Positions 23,096 through 35,682 of a stretch of 64,000 bases of DNA are shown in pieces (positions within the stretch are counted from its first letter, which is position 1; each line of letters starts with the position of its first letter). The position numbers and the translations under genes are program-made. Under the pieces are notes generated by a model. That model worked only from the letters and a program-made list of their open reading frames with translations, ran no database searches and was not told the DNA's origin. Origin of the DNA: Owenia fusiformis (taxonomy: Eukaryota; Annelida; Polychaeta; Sabellida; Oweniidae); contig CAIIXF020000010.1 of NCBI GenBank assembly GCA_903813345.2, positions 7,371,169-7,435,168 on the forward strand, given 5' to 3'.

Positions 23096-23626
23096 GAGCT
23101 TCACTGGTGATCCGCTCGGTTACGCTGGTAACAAAATGTCGGAACGTCGAAGGTTCGATTTTTCTTATTTCCTTATTTCACGCGTTGTAGTAGGCAGAAT
23201 CTCCAAGACGTTCTTTCTGACAAACGTGTATCAGCATCATTTATTTTAGAAAATGTACATGTTTGCGAAAAAATGGCTTAGAAGACAACAGAATCGTCGA
23301 TTTAATTCCTCACTTAAGTTCCATAAACGGTTTGGGTTAAAAGTGCAGATCTTAATTGTTTTCGAAAAACCGTTTATGTAACTTAAGTGAGGAATTAAAT
23401 CGACGATTCTGTTGTCTTCTGAACTATTTGTTCGCAAATATGTACATTTTCTTAAACATATGATACTGATACACGTTTGTGTCAAAAAATGTCTTGGGAA
23501 TTCTGCCTATAACGTGTGAAATAAGGAAAAAAGAAAAATCGGACCTACGATGTTCCGACATTTTGTTACCAAAACGAACCGTTTCGGTAACCAGCGCAAT
23601 CGAGTGGATCACCAGTGAGCTTGTGT
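23096..23626. repeat. Long inverted repeat (hairpin, arms about 240-260 bp)
   Basis: The left arm (23096-23336) and right arm (23364-23626) are reverse complements at high identity, separated by a loop of about 25-30 bases. The best-matched part is aatcgtcgatttaattcctc and its neighbours, over 50 bases nearest the loop. The right arm carries about 22 extra bases next to a ggtaac/gttacc string. No transposase is present. A transcript across it would form a long double-stranded RNA. Confidence 0.85.
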
Positions 23627-24181
23627 AATCTTGATTCCTGAGTATATAATCATCCATTATGAACACTTGAGTATTGGAATTGAATATACGAGGTTAGTTC
23701 AATAAATGTTTGAATCTGAATAATAAGAGTTCCTCTTTATCTGACGATCGGGAGTCTAAGAAAAAATAGATGCTGTGGGTAGCACAAGCTGATATGGCGT
23801 TTCGAATGCACTGATCTCAGAGTATTTTATATGAAGTAAAGTATGATCTTCGAATGGTGAATGATCAGATAATGACAAAATGGGGAAAGATAGCGTAAGG
23901 TAAATTATGAAATACGCCGCAGTGAATTTCATTCATCTTAGAAATCTTCGCTATGAATGAAAGATAAATCTTTAATGGCACACTAAAATAAGCTATAGCC
24001 TCTTTTATAATGAATCTTTTATGTTCAAGGTGTTCAAAGTAATCCAGAGTTCAAATGTAAATGTAAATTATTCAACTGTTATTCACTCCGATAGTGGTGA
24101 TAAACATCGTCCCCTGGATTATTAGAATTCTACTGAGTTCTGCGAGATTATCAACTAGTCTATTATTGAGTCAAATAACTA

Positions 24182-25307
24182 TACAAGGTGTCAAATAAAT
24201 ATGTTTTCCCCCCAAGCCCCAACATCCGCGTTATGTTTTTGTCTGCATGATATCTACAGGGCGTCCAAAAAAAGTATACCCAACTTCAAAGCCAGGATAC
24301 TAAAATTCTGAGCATTTAAAAAAATACAAATGTAGCAGTAAAATGCCTATTTACTGTCATGCATGACTGAGCAATCGTGACTTTTATGAAAGGTGGTAAA
24401 ATCAGCACTGTGCCAAGTTAGCATTCAAGTAAGAATGACAAAGTGGATGTTTTTTTGTGTTCAAAACATTATTAATGTTCAAATTCAAACTTGTTTCGTG
24501 TTCTTCACACTTTTACATAATTTTCCATAACTTTTTGTTTGTACCTCCCTCTCAAGGAATTGGATCCGAAGAGCCTTTTAATCAGCAATGCAACCTCTAC
24601 TTGATGATATGCAGCTTTGAAGTCAATTGTAACCCCCATGTAAAGTCAATAACCCTTGCTGAAATCCTCATTTTCTGAGAAGAACTCAAGTTTATTGAGT
24701 CTAAACAAGTAGATTCATATGGGACAGTATTGCTAGAACTCATTTCAATAGTAAGAATAGGGGTTCTGTAAACAGTACATGAGACTTGCTGCTCAGGTGT
24801 CAGTTGAACCATTTTTGCAGGCCTATTTTAAAAGTTTAAGCTTTTTGCCAAACCTTTCTTCATATGAGAGTTACCCAGTCCTAAAGTCCTGTTCAGTATG
24901 GCAGGCCTGTCATCTCACTTATTGTAACAGAAAAAGAATACTAAGCCAATTACACATCAATTGCCACACAGGAAGGTAAATTGGCATAGTGCTAATTTTA
25001 CCACCTCTCATAATGGTCAAGATTACTCAGTCATACATGACACTTACATGATGATCTTGGTACCATTTGATGGAGAATAAATCAGGCTTTTACTACTACC
25101 TTTGTATTTAAAAAAACTGCTTGAAGGATTCTAGTAATTTGGTTTTAAAGTTGGGTATACTTTTTTGTGGACGCCCTGTAAATTGGTCTTTAGCACTTAG
25201 GCTTGATGGAGCAACTTCACAAGAAGTTTCAGATGACTGGCTTAACTAGATGCACATTATTGCATTAAATATCATACTTATACATATATTTATTTGACAC
25301 CCTGTAT
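24182..25307. mobile_element. TIR element of TA-target type, hosting a second element
   Basis: The ends are tacaaggtgtcaaataaata and its complement tatttatttgacaccctgta, both beginning and ending in TA. Most of the interior is another element (24255-25180). No transposase frame is visible in the short host remnant. Confidence 0.7.
24255..25180. mobile_element. Inner TIR element with inverted repeats of roughly 170 bp
   Basis: The termini are tacagggcgtccaaaaaaag and its complement. The inverted arms continue, diverged, past the shared catgactgagcaatc/gattactcagtcatacatg strings. It inserted into the element at 24182-25307. No intact transposase was found, so it is probably non-autonomous. 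Confidence 0.75.
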
Positions 25308-28295
25308 AAGAAACGTTGGTGGAATTCGGTGAAAGTGTGCACTTTTTTGTGCTACGACTAAAAAGTGGTCATATATACATCATTTAATTTTTGTACTTAA
25401 ACTGTTATTTTTATTCACTTTTCATGCTTATCAAATTTGAAATGTAAGTGAATACATGTAGGTGATAAATAAATGAAAAAATAATTTTGTTTCAAACTAT
25501 TGTATTACAAAGTCAAACTGTTTTATAGGGCAATGAACCGTTTATGGCAAAACTGACTCTAACACGATTTATCAGCTACAGGCAATCACTTCACGGAAAG
25601 ATATAATCATAATGATTTTTTATGTTTATCATTTATAACGCTTGAACACTTTACGTTAGCGTAATACATGATCTTTCTGCATTGAGAATCATCCGATAAT
25701 TATCTATTAATTAATCTAAAAACATGCTTAACGACATTGCATCGATTCATATCTTCAGAGTCATTTTCCATTATTAAACAATATCAGTTCATATATGGAA
25801 ATGATGTTGTTTTACCATCAGATTTACATTTACGTCATGCCTAATTAATAAGTTAAAACAGCAACAAAATTAATATAACGATTTATTGTACAATCTTAAA
25901 AAACTAGTTATGAGCCTTTCTCGATAACATTTTCATCCCTGGTCTCGAACGCACGCATCTCTGCTCGAATCCATCAAGGTAATTTAAATCAAACCAATGA
26001 TTCGAATGCAACATCTGATCTGTGAAAAAGTAGAAAGTAGAACAATCTCTAATATTCATATTTTTTCTAAAATTGCTCTATTTTCACGGAGCTTGGAAAT
26101 CAGACTCATTCAGATATTTCCCCGAATTTTTTGAGGTGTCAATACATGTTTTGCCCCCAATCCAAAATTTCTCCCGAATTTTTCTAGAAATCCCAATTTC
26201 TGATTTTCACCCGGATTTTTTTCAAACAACTCAAATTTTAAAATCCATATTTTCTTCCAATTGTCAATATGGATTTTATAATTCCAATTTTTCTCCTGAT
26301 TTTCTTTAGAATATGTAGCCTATATAATTCAATAACTTTATGACTGTCATTCACCATTTATTAAGCAGTAAAAATAATTTGCTACATTGGTGACAAAATG
26401 ATTTTCGTTTCCTGTTGAATGTCGAGTCTAATTGTGTTCATCGTTTTTGACAGTTCAGTGCAGTCTGATGTAACACCATGCCCCAGACTGTCGTTACAAT
26501 AATGTCATTTATACTTTATAATTATCAGTTCATAATAACTTTTTTCAGGAATCATAAGCACTTGGTACGATGTTCAAGAACATAATTTGGCGTTTGCGTC
26601 GTTCAGAACTTGTGCTATTCACACTGGCGGATCCCTAGCATGGGCCTAAAATATTTTGTAGCGCCTCAAATTAGTTGGCCTTTTTGGCCTTATTTTTTAT
26701 AACAATGACACTGGTCCACAGCCAGTTGGCACAGTCACAGTTCATCCCGACAGCAGGATGCATGTAACCCAATATAATTTGAAAAGTTGAAAGTCCGATA
26801 ATCTTATAATTTTATCTCATGGAAGAAATTAGTTCACTGACTCTAGCATATTAAAATGTATGATCTCTTCACTAATTGTTAAGTTGGTGTACCATCTTTC
26901 TAGCTTAATATAAACTACGCAGTTTAACTTAACAGTAATTGTAAACTCGTTATACTCACAGCAGATACGCAGTTAATTCCACACATGTTTTCCAATGTCG
27001 CGAACCATGCCTGAAGAATCCATTTCTACATTTCCGGCCAATATTTTGGGAATACGTTTTCTGTTTTGCAAGAGTGCGTTATCAAGGTTTTTACGTAATC
27101 ATACATCCATACTGACATTTTTGTGGGTTCATTGACTTGTGTTCATAATTTTGTTTTATGTTCCCCACTTTAAAAGAGTTAGCCTGAATTATAACGAATA
27201 CTAAACGCAGCTCGTCTATAATTGGTAGCTACAACAAAATCCGTACAAGCGATATAAAGCAATTCCATTGTGCGATCATCTGATTTGACACGAAGAATTA
27301 TTTGATCGGCGAATTCTCGCAAGTAATTAAAGTTGCTGATAAACAGTTATTTACGTCCCATGGTTTTTCTGATCAGTATCATATGCCGCAGTGATCATTT
27401 CCATGGAAACAGACTTTTGATTCAAAACGGCTGTTTAATGGATTTTAAGATGAAGTCATTATGAATCTTCTAATTGATAATGATAAATTGCAATTCCATG
27501 TTTTGTTCAGAGACCGTAAGCGACAACACATCAATTCAATTCATTTCTTACCAATAAGGTGAGCTGATAGAATCGCCCACTCGTCTGTCTTTCTGTCCGT
27601 CTGTCCGTTAACAATTAACTGAACTAAAGCTTAGATTTATTTATAGGGGTCCATACTGGTATTTACACCATTGGGCCCAGGTCTTACCTTTGTCTGATTT
27701 AGGCATCTTCGACGTCCAGGGTGGTTATACCGTTATAACACACCTTGGATGCAAATACTTGATTTTTCTGTCCTGTTACTAGGTGGTGTGTCAGTTATCA
27801 AAGTGAAGTTGTGGTTTAGGAATAATCGGCTTTTTACTCGTTAGAATATCACATTTCACATTTTTCACATTAAACAAGACTGTAACATTTCTTCAAATAA
27901 AATGATTATGTTGCAAATGTAACTTAGACGTACTATATCTTGTATCAGTATCAGTGTCAGTTTAAGCTCCCTCGGTTTTGACATAATCTTTAAAAATGTC
28001 CAAAGTATGCCCATGATATGTTATATTTTTAAAGGATCTGACACTATTCTGTAAGTGTCACTATAAATAAGGTAGATATCCAATGTACAATCATATGTTA
28101 AATTCTTAAGAAATAATAAAGATAATAGTCTTAACTCACTGATACCATACTTATTTTGAAATTAAATCAACCCAAGAACACGTTTCGGGCAATTCAAAGA
28201 GTGACTCATTTCTCTGCCAAAATTGTGTTTTTCTCTTGATAATCATTTTTCCGACGTCTAAGAATATATTCACATTCAATATTCTAACTATATAT
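25308..28295. other. No gene seen; small element fragments
   Basis: AT-rich intergenic DNA. It contains a fragment of the G/C-run element (26623-26690). It also holds the string atcgcccactcgtctgtctttctgtccgt (27572-27600), a relative of which is at 31998-32033. I see no exon. Confidence 0.4.
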
Positions 28296-28370
28296 AAGGG
28301 TTATGTACTGGGAGGTTTTGGATATGGGGTTTATCCAGAGGGAGATATGCATATATACCTGAGGGACCGT
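28296..28370. repeat. Half-copy of palindromic element, inverted relative to 29991-30064
   Basis: This 75-base stretch (starting aagggttatgtactggga) is almost the exact reverse complement of the right half of the palindrome at 29920-30065. The two bracket the LINE fragment. Confidence 0.8.
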
Positions 28371-29630
28371 ATTGTATGTATGTATGTATGTATAATTTAT
28401 TTACCTCTTAAATAAAAGAGAGTTACATTCATATTAACATGTAGAGAAAATTAAATAAAATTATAAAACATATTTGTGTAACTTGATGTAAGGTAAAGAG
28501 GATAACTAACTTTTATCCACAAGAAATTGCCTATGCCTGTGTAACTCGTACACATGCATAGCTATGAGTAACAGAGTCTCCTTATCATCATTGTATACAG
28601 TTCCTAGGATCACTCTAAGGATATAATCGTCGTTCATTACATTCATATTACCTCTCGCTAAATTGAGTAAGGGTTTTCTAACATCAGTAAAAGCTGGACA
28701 AGTAATCAAGAAATGCTTAACACTTTCTCTTTCGTTAAGATCACAAAAAATACAGATTTCTGATAAAGTTGTGTCACCCTCACGGCGTTTACTGTTAAAA
28801 TATGTCGAGGTTAATAATTTGACCATCATTTTACACAGGTATAATACATTGGGGTTTTCTTTTGCGATCACCCACCATACATTCGGTTTTAGGATAGACA
28901 ACGATCCTGTCACCACGTTTAGATTTTTATACATTAATGATGATAAAACAGTACAATAGTTGTGAAAACTCTTGACATGTCCGTAGACTACAGTTCTAAA
29001 TTCTTGTTTTGAAGGGATTTCTGCATTAAAAATCATGTTCTTAACATAGTCTATGAGGTTGTACTGCACAACAGTATCCAACATTTGAGATAATGGAGAT
29101 TTCAGACCTTGAGATGGTGATTTTAAATACATCATCCGTATTAACCTTTCTAAACATATGACCTTATAAATACAGCTTACAGGTAGCCTTAACAACATAT
29201 ACAGAAACATCAATCTATCACAGTCAATTTTTGCTTTAACAGACATCCATCCAAGCAGACTAGTGGCGACAGGGTCTGGCGTATTCTTTGGTAATGTCTG
29301 AATGCGTTTTCCGACCTCTTTGTGCAGACCTTCCATTAGATTAATGTCATTGTTAGTGTAAGGTATTACTGCACAACCATAAGTCAGAGTTGGATAGGAG
29401 AATGACCAGTACAGCTTTGATCCAAGCAAGGGATGTATACCACCGCACCCATTGCCTAGACCTAAGAGTGAACAAAATTTTCTTCTTGCACAAGATATTG
29501 CAGTTTTAACATGTACATTTGTACTACCTAGTGGTATTCCAACATGCTGAGCAGAGTTAACAATTTTAAGCGAATTTTTACCAAGTTTAAAATCTTGAGC
29601 AGCCCTTTTCCCTGGACCAAAATACATGAT
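28371..29630 (-). mobile_element. 5'-truncated non-LTR retrotransposon (LINE) fragment
   Basis: One open frame of 373 codons (29627-28506) on the minus strand corresponds to the end of a non-LTR reverse transcriptase. It has the region after the catalytic core, with YPTLTYGCAV, HKEVGKRIQTLPKNTPD and SLLGWMSVKAKI. Near the C-terminus is a Cys/His cluster, CIFCDLNERESVKHFLITCP, typical of such ORFs. The YxDD active site is absent, so the copy is truncated. About 115 bases after the stop the sequence runs into (ATAC)n at 28395-28372, a microsatellite tail like those that end several LINE clades. The frame has no stop over 1.1 kb, so the insertion is fairly young. Confidence 0.85.
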
Positions 29631-29739
29631 GACACATTTGTCTGGATGAAATTATCTCCCTAAAACTCTACTTGGCATAAGATATATCCCGTATTCTGAT
29701 TTTGAGGTTTCCATATCAAGAACCTCCATATCTCCCGCC

Positions 29740-29803
29740 TCGGTGCATATCTTCCCGCTTCGGTGCATATCTTCCCGCTTCGGTGCATATCTTCCCGCTT
29801 CCG
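29740..29803. repeat. 20-bp unit repeated three times
   Basis: The unit cggtgcatatcttcccgctt is repeated three times in tandem. It belongs to a degraded copy of the palindromic element family just upstream of the LINE fragment. Confidence 0.8.
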
Positions 29804-29919
29804 GTAAGTAGTGGAAATGCAATAAAATGACTTTGCATATAAATGATTTGTTTATTTTTACACCTTGTACTATTAAAATGGCCATATGCCCCTGAAAACT
29901 CTACTTAGTATAGGATAAA

Positions 29920-30065
29920 GCAGTTATGTACGGTCGGTTTGGATATAGGGTTCATCCCTCGTGAGATATGCACATCTACCTTCGGTCCCTACGGTCCTTC
30001 AGGTATATATGCATATCTCCCTCTGGATAAACCCCATATCCAAAACCTCCCAGTACATAACCCTT
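29920..30065. repeat. Palindromic element (family of 28-31 kb)
   Basis: A 146-bp self-complementary unit. Left half: gttatgtacggtcggtttgg then atatagggttcatccctc. Centre: ggtccctacggtcc. Right half: ccctctggataaaccccata then tccaaaacctcccagtacat. The two halves have diverged by about a quarter. No open frame is maintained. Confidence 0.75.
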
Positions 30066-30437
30066 ATTTATTCATGCCTTATAGTTTGGAAGCACTATAC
30101 TCATTGGATGCAATCAAATGTGACCCAGCTTTTTTATATCATGGAGTGTAGTTTTAATGTGGAAAAAATGTCAAAATTTCTTCAGACAAAAAAGTTATGA
30201 AACATTATGTGGATCTGTGTCAGTTTTTGTGGCCCACGGATTATGCCCTTACTGCTTTTAATAGTAAAACGGGACACATACCTTATATTAATGATCTAAT
30301 AATGATCAAATGCATTATAAAGAAAGAAAATTTAGGACAACAACTAGGCCAGTGCAATCTACGATAACCTGTTTTATCCCATACTTGGACGTGTTACAGG
30401 TACATAAAGCCAGTTTGTAAAAACTTATATTTTCATC

Positions 30438-30499
30438 AGCGGGCAGATATAGCTTTACGTCCCGCTCCGAGCGGGCAGATATAGTATATCTGCCCGCTA
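30438..30499. repeat. Compact palindrome agcgggcagatata
   Basis: gcgggcagatatagtatatctgcccgc (30470-30496, given here as arm plus arm around one base) is a nearly perfect palindrome. A third copy of the arm lies at 30439-30453. Confidence 0.75.
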
Positions 30500-30739
30500 C
30501 GTCATAATCGTCGCTCGCAAATTTGTTCATAATTTGTAACGTTCGCGTAATGACTGTAAACGACAATGGAGAAAACACAGACAATCGGGATCTGCGAGAA
30601 AATAAATATGGGAATATTTGAGAGAACAGGGAAAATCCACCCACGGCCAAGAAAACAAAACTGGACATGAATATTCTAAAATATTTACACGATTGAACAA
30701 TGTGAACCAGATGACCAAGATTGGTATGGGATAAACATA

Positions 30740-30878
30740 TTATCCTATAGTCGGTTCAGGATATTGGGATTATCCCTTGGCCAATATAACATATTTTCCC
30801 TCGGGACCTGCGGCCCTCGGGCAAATATATTATATTTGCCTCGGGATAATCCCAATATCCTGAACCTCATATAGGATA
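30740..30878. repeat. Palindromic element with ctcgggacctgcggccctcggg-type centre
   Basis: The left part tatcctatagtcggttcagg, then atattgggattatccc, is mirrored by gggataatcccaatatcctg, then aacctcatataggata. The centre is a short GC-rich inverted repeat of cctcggg. It has the same architecture as 29920-30065: AT-rich arms, a GC-rich tip and motifs of the form aaatat/tccc. Confidence 0.8.
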
Positions 30879-32384
30879 ATCTCTATATATATTGCGACGT
30901 TTCCTGTGGGAGAAACGGCTGGCTGTGAACTGATCTGTCACTATAAATATATAAAAAGTGCCCCCAGAGCATTCATAACCATTATGTCATATAATATTTA
31001 TTTAGTAAGGAGTTAATTATGGCATAGTGTTCAGGTACATCCTAAGTGTTATTGAGGTCATCGTGACCTTGTAAAGGTCAAGTCAGTGCATATCTGCAAA
31101 TCAAGCATTCTTGTGTGCAAAATCATAATTTATGAAATCTAAAATGTGAAAATATGATAAAGAATGTTGTTAAGAACATTATTTTGTGTTTAATCGAATG
31201 GACTTCATTTCCCTGAAAGTACAAGCCAAAATCATTAGTATTTACAAAGTTATGATACAAAACCTGATTGGCATTTTTGTGTAGAATCCATGTGCGTCTG
31301 CATGGAATCGAATGGACGACAATTAGAGCAAATGTTGTTACGCTCATAAAATTTGACCCACTTGAGCTACACATCTGAAATTCTTTGAATTTGGCAAAGG
31401 ACAAGTTATATATTAATGGACAAACAAGTTATACAACGTAAGGTGGTCTCACCCTGTACATAACCACTGAAACAAATATGTATTGATAGTGATGAAATCA
31501 GTTATTAACCATAGTATAATTTACAAATACGGTTCATTCACAAATACTTTATTTCCTTAGAGTTGTCCATGAGTTTAGATGTGAGGAATTTTACAAGAAA
31601 ACAAAAAGGGCAACATGTAAAATACAAATCGAAATTAACTCAGTGGCTGCCTTTTGATTAAATGCCGCGGTTGGTGCTTACGTATGGTATTCTGACCTTT
31701 GATTAGAGTTAATATACTTTAAAAGGTTCTTTTAATAGTATTTAAAAATAGGAAGGACCAATGATGGTATGAATTACCAGCATTCTCCAATTGTAGTCTC
31801 GTATCAGCAGAACTAGCGGTAAATACCTTCCAAAGAAGACATGAAAACATTTAGAATGACGGAAACCATCCGAAGGGTCAATAATTAATTTACGACCGGA
31901 GGTGTATGTGCACCTGTGTCATGTAAAATTACCCTTTCTGATAGGGAAATATGTAGTATCTTAAATATTTTCGTACAAGATTGGAAGGCATGGTGTTATC
32001 GCCCACTTCTCTTGCCGTCTGTCTGTCCGTATGTCCATTGGTAGCTAATTCGAAATCCTCAAGCCACGACGATTGAAATAATTTTACTTTTCAAATGTGC
32101 CTATACAAAGGAAAAATACTATTTCAGCTCGTTTCTTGTCATAATTTCATAATTATTCCATCAATTTGCTTAAAATTGTATAGGTTCCTTACTTTCTAAA
32201 TAAGCAAATTGTGGCAGATCTGTGGCAGCTCTGATTATCATTATTCCACAAGTACTTATCAGATTTTCAATGATTTCTACAAGTTTCAGAAAAATAGGTT
32301 CCAAAGCTTCAAAATGACCGCCACTTTTATTTTTAGCTTTTTGATTTGTTATCAATAATGTGTACACGTTTCGGCAAAATACTG
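30879..32384. other. No gene seen
   Basis: AT-rich intergenic DNA. The minus-strand open frame at 31123-31404 has no splice or family support. Confidence 0.4.
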
Positions 32385-32948
32385 TACAGTGCATCCCCAA
32401 AAAACGCAACAAAGAAATACATTGTAAAATCACAAAACCAGTGATGACTATATCAATTTCATTTAGTTTATCATGAAACCATGTGTCTCCCCTTTCCAAT
32501 GATATGTCATTTGTTCATATCTGATCATGGAACACTGAAAAATCAGTGTTTTTTCATTTTCATGTCTGTCATCTTATGAAAGATTACTCATGGAAGATTA
32601 CATTCCATGCCCTTTCACATGACCACTATTTCTCTACACACAGAGACTGGCTTGTGTCTCCATGTCACACACCTCTTTGAATCATCTGGTGTTCTGGCGG
32701 AGAGCAGCAACCTCATTGGTGACTCTTTGTTTAACTGTTGCAATGTCTAAAACTTGGTCCAGAGTAGATTTTGGAACGTTTTGCAAAAGGAATAATTATT
32801 CAGTGGTCTGTGGTCGTATATGAATAATTGACATACCATTGGAAAGAGGAGACACATGGCTTCCTGGTGAACCAAATTTATGTCATCACCAATGGTTTTG
32901 TGATTTTACAATGTCTTTGTTTGTTGCGTTTTTTTGGGACGCACTGTA
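32385..32948. mobile_element. TA-flanked TIR element (MITE), arms about 135 bp
   Basis: The ends are tacagtgcatccccaaaaaa, then cgcaacaaag, and the complement ttgcgtttttttgggacgca, then ctgta. The arms extend through catgtgtctcccctttccaa/ttggaaagaggagacacatg. Both arms therefore translate outward into similar peptides (NxFVILQCxxLLRF), which is a by-product of the repeat and not a gene. About 300 bases of unique sequence lie between the arms. Confidence 0.75.
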
Positions 32949-33789
32949 TGGCAATTCAAAATGGCCCCCATTTTGAAATCATAAAGCTCCATATAAGTGT
33001 GGTTGTGGCTCAATCAGTTCTTTAAAGGGTGGCAAAATTACAAGCAACGTATACAACTGAACTCCCAATCTATTCTTTACAATCTCAAATACAATATCTA
33101 CCAAATGATTCACGATATGAGTATAAATTGCAAAAATGCAAAATGGGTTAAAAATGTTCAAATTTTCCCAAATGACAAAACTGCAACCATATTTGTATAA
33201 AAAGAAAAAAATCATTTTTTTAAGACTGGTCGCTTTGTCTGATTTTCTCTTTAATTACTTCTAGCCTGTGGTTGTCAGGTTATGTATAGTACTGATCATA
33301 TCCCAAACAAATATCGTGTCCTAATCGGCTGCGTCATTTAACAAAACGATATGATGCCGAGCCATATATTATTAATTTTGAAATAGATATTGTTTCAAAT
33401 GATCGTGAAACCGAGTCGGATATGCGACGAAGGCGTTATGAGTTGGGATAAAAATGATCATTCTTTGAAGGCGTCAGCCGTCAGTGAGCGAGGACATCCT
33501 AGAGTGGACAACACAAAGGAGGACACTTAATAGTATGCTAGGCGGATTATCTAAGGAGTGCCCTGTGTTCTTCATAGTGGCATTTCTTTCTCAACTTCAG
33601 GTATTTTAATCAAATTATTTTCTTCATCGTTTATTCGTGCCTTTTTACTTAACAAACGTAATATTTTCTCATGTAAAGACATCTTGGTTAAGTGTGACGA
33701 TTGTATGGTTATACAATCTGACAAATCAATGTTAATATTAATGCTTTAGACATCTATTTTGGTTAAACGAAGAGTAATGCGAACTAAAA

Positions 33790-34250
33790 ATAAAAAAGCA
33801 GGGAGGTTATCGCAAACAATTTCAGACGATTCTAATACCTGAATTCTAAATATTTTCTGATCATGAACACATGTGAACCTTTTCGAAACATTCAATATCA
33901 TTATCTTCAAGAAAAGTGTATGTAATGATAATTTCGCTAATTAGACTTGGTGATATTAAAGGGGCGATGGACCAATTAACACTCATTTTCAAATATGTCG
34001 ACCTAATTTTCACTAAAAGTGGAACCTTTTATAATAATGTTGAATACATAATTAGAATGTGCTTGGAGAATATTTTATTTCCTAAAAGGAAACGTGGATT
34101 CCTCCAGGGACTTTAAATATACTGAATTGGGATGACCAAAATGAGTCTAAACCAATGGATAGCATGAGTTTTTTTATTGGGAAAATAACATGGGGAACAT
34201 TGATCCTAGAGGAATTCCGTTTTTCTTTCAAGAACTAATAAATACATCAA
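33790..34250. mobile_element. Partial copy of the foldback element found at 49912-50549
   Basis: Shared strings include gattcctccagg, gggatgaccaaaatgag, aaccaatggatagcatgag and gggaaaataacatgg in the same order as in the second copy. The inverted arms are largely lost here. Confidence 0.55.
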
Positions 34251-34285
34251 AATAACGAATTGAAGTGCATCAAACATTGTAAAAT

Positions 34286-34645
34286 ATGAAAATATCAAAG
34301 TTAAACTTAAAGAGACAATTAGAAATCAAATTAAACAGAATGAGGTGTTACTTATCCCTACGCTCAGATTTTTATAGACATAATTTTGAAAATGTTTCAG
34401 ACCTAAAATGTGGGTATAATAATCAGACAAAGGTACATTTCTTACTTCATTGCCCTCTTACACTTGAAGCAAGGCAACAATACATGAAAAGTTTATCTCT
34501 GGCTGAACGAAACTCATTCAACTTTTCAGATAAAAGTAGTCCTGACAAAATAGAAATGATTCTGTTTGGCGTTTCAAATGTGACAAGAGATCAAAATTCA
34601 ATTATTATATTTTTATCAGCAAAGTTTATCGATAAGATAATTTAG
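34286..34645 (+). mobile_element. LINE ORF 3' end relic
   Basis: A 119-codon frame on the plus strand carries CGYNNQTKVHFLLHCPLTLE, a C-x(n)-H-x4-C pattern like the C-terminal Cys/His cluster of non-LTR retrotransposon proteins (compare the fragment at 28371-29630). No reverse transcriptase core is present. It is a truncated, unrelated-looking copy from another LINE lineage. Confidence 0.55.
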
Positions 34646-35003
34646 GATTTTTGAAGTACTTTATTCTGTTCATCACTCTTCATTTCATCTCATTCTCATT
34701 ATCAATCTTCCAATAGAGTAACTTATATTATTTTTGTTGTATACCAAGCCAAAAATGTCTGTTGACCTAGGTTGGGTTTCATTCACATTAGTTTTATGCA
34801 ATTTATGTGGTCTTTAAAGAGTTAGTGAAGGATAGATGGTGCTCACTATGTAATTGCAAGTCAGAAATTAAACATAAGTGTAAATGTAAGAACATTTTTG
34901 TTAAATTTGAATGTATTTGTGTATATTATGTAAGAAAATGACACAAATTATTGGTCATGACTGTATATTTTGTAACTATTATATTGGTAGGTAAGACCAC
35001 ATG

Positions 35004-35570
35004 TACAGGGTGGTCAAAAAAACTGGAAACCCTTACACCATTTTCCTAATATCTTAATTATTTTACAAAATAACTTTGCACATTTGTACATCACTCAATT
35101 TCCTACCAGCCTACCATATTTCATGAGCATCTGATTCATAGTCACCGTGTTACTGCACTTTAAAGAACATTCCCGGTGGCCACTATTGCGCTGAAGACCA
35201 ACCTGCACATGTCGCCCAATATCTCCCTACCTATGGATATATGGCAGAGATAGAGTGTATAATAATGACCCCAGGTCAATTGCAGACCTCAAAAGTGAGA
35301 TCATCTGTATCATTCAGGCCATACCTGCTGAGGAATGCATTTGGATCATTGACAGCTGTGCAGGTTTGCCTCCAGAGCAATGATGGCCAAACCTGAAGCA
35401 TGTTGTTCAAAGTGCTGTAAAATTGTGACTATCAGTCTGATGGTCATGAAATATGGTAGGGTGGTAGGAAATTGAATGATTTACAAATGTGTGAAATATC
35501 AGCGAGTAATTTCTTAAAATGACAAGGATATGAGGAAAATCCAGGGTTTCCGTTTTTTGACCACCCTGTA
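35004..35570 (+). mobile_element. Internally deleted Tc1/mariner element (copy 2)
   Basis: TA-flanked termini tacagggtggtcaaaaaaac and ttttttgaccaccctgta extend into inverted arms of about 50 bases. The interior codes the same transposase tail as copy 1: DRVYNNDPRSIADLKSEI and QAIPAEE. It is followed by a degenerate WPNLKHVVQSAVKL-type end. It lies about 110 bases before the Trunk-like exon, so it may sit in that gene's intron or promoter. Confidence 0.8.
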
Positions 35571-35682
35571 TTTGATTTAGAGAGTCAAATATGTAACTTT
35601 CGTTGCACTCATGACTTCTCTTATACTTTTGAGAAAATGTTTCTATGTATTACAGCTACACTCATAAAAACTGTCATTACAG

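Noticed and set aside
32170-33025. Two similar small open frames (FVILQCxxLLRF)
   Set aside because: They lie in the opposite arms of an inverted-repeat element and are similar only because of the repeat.
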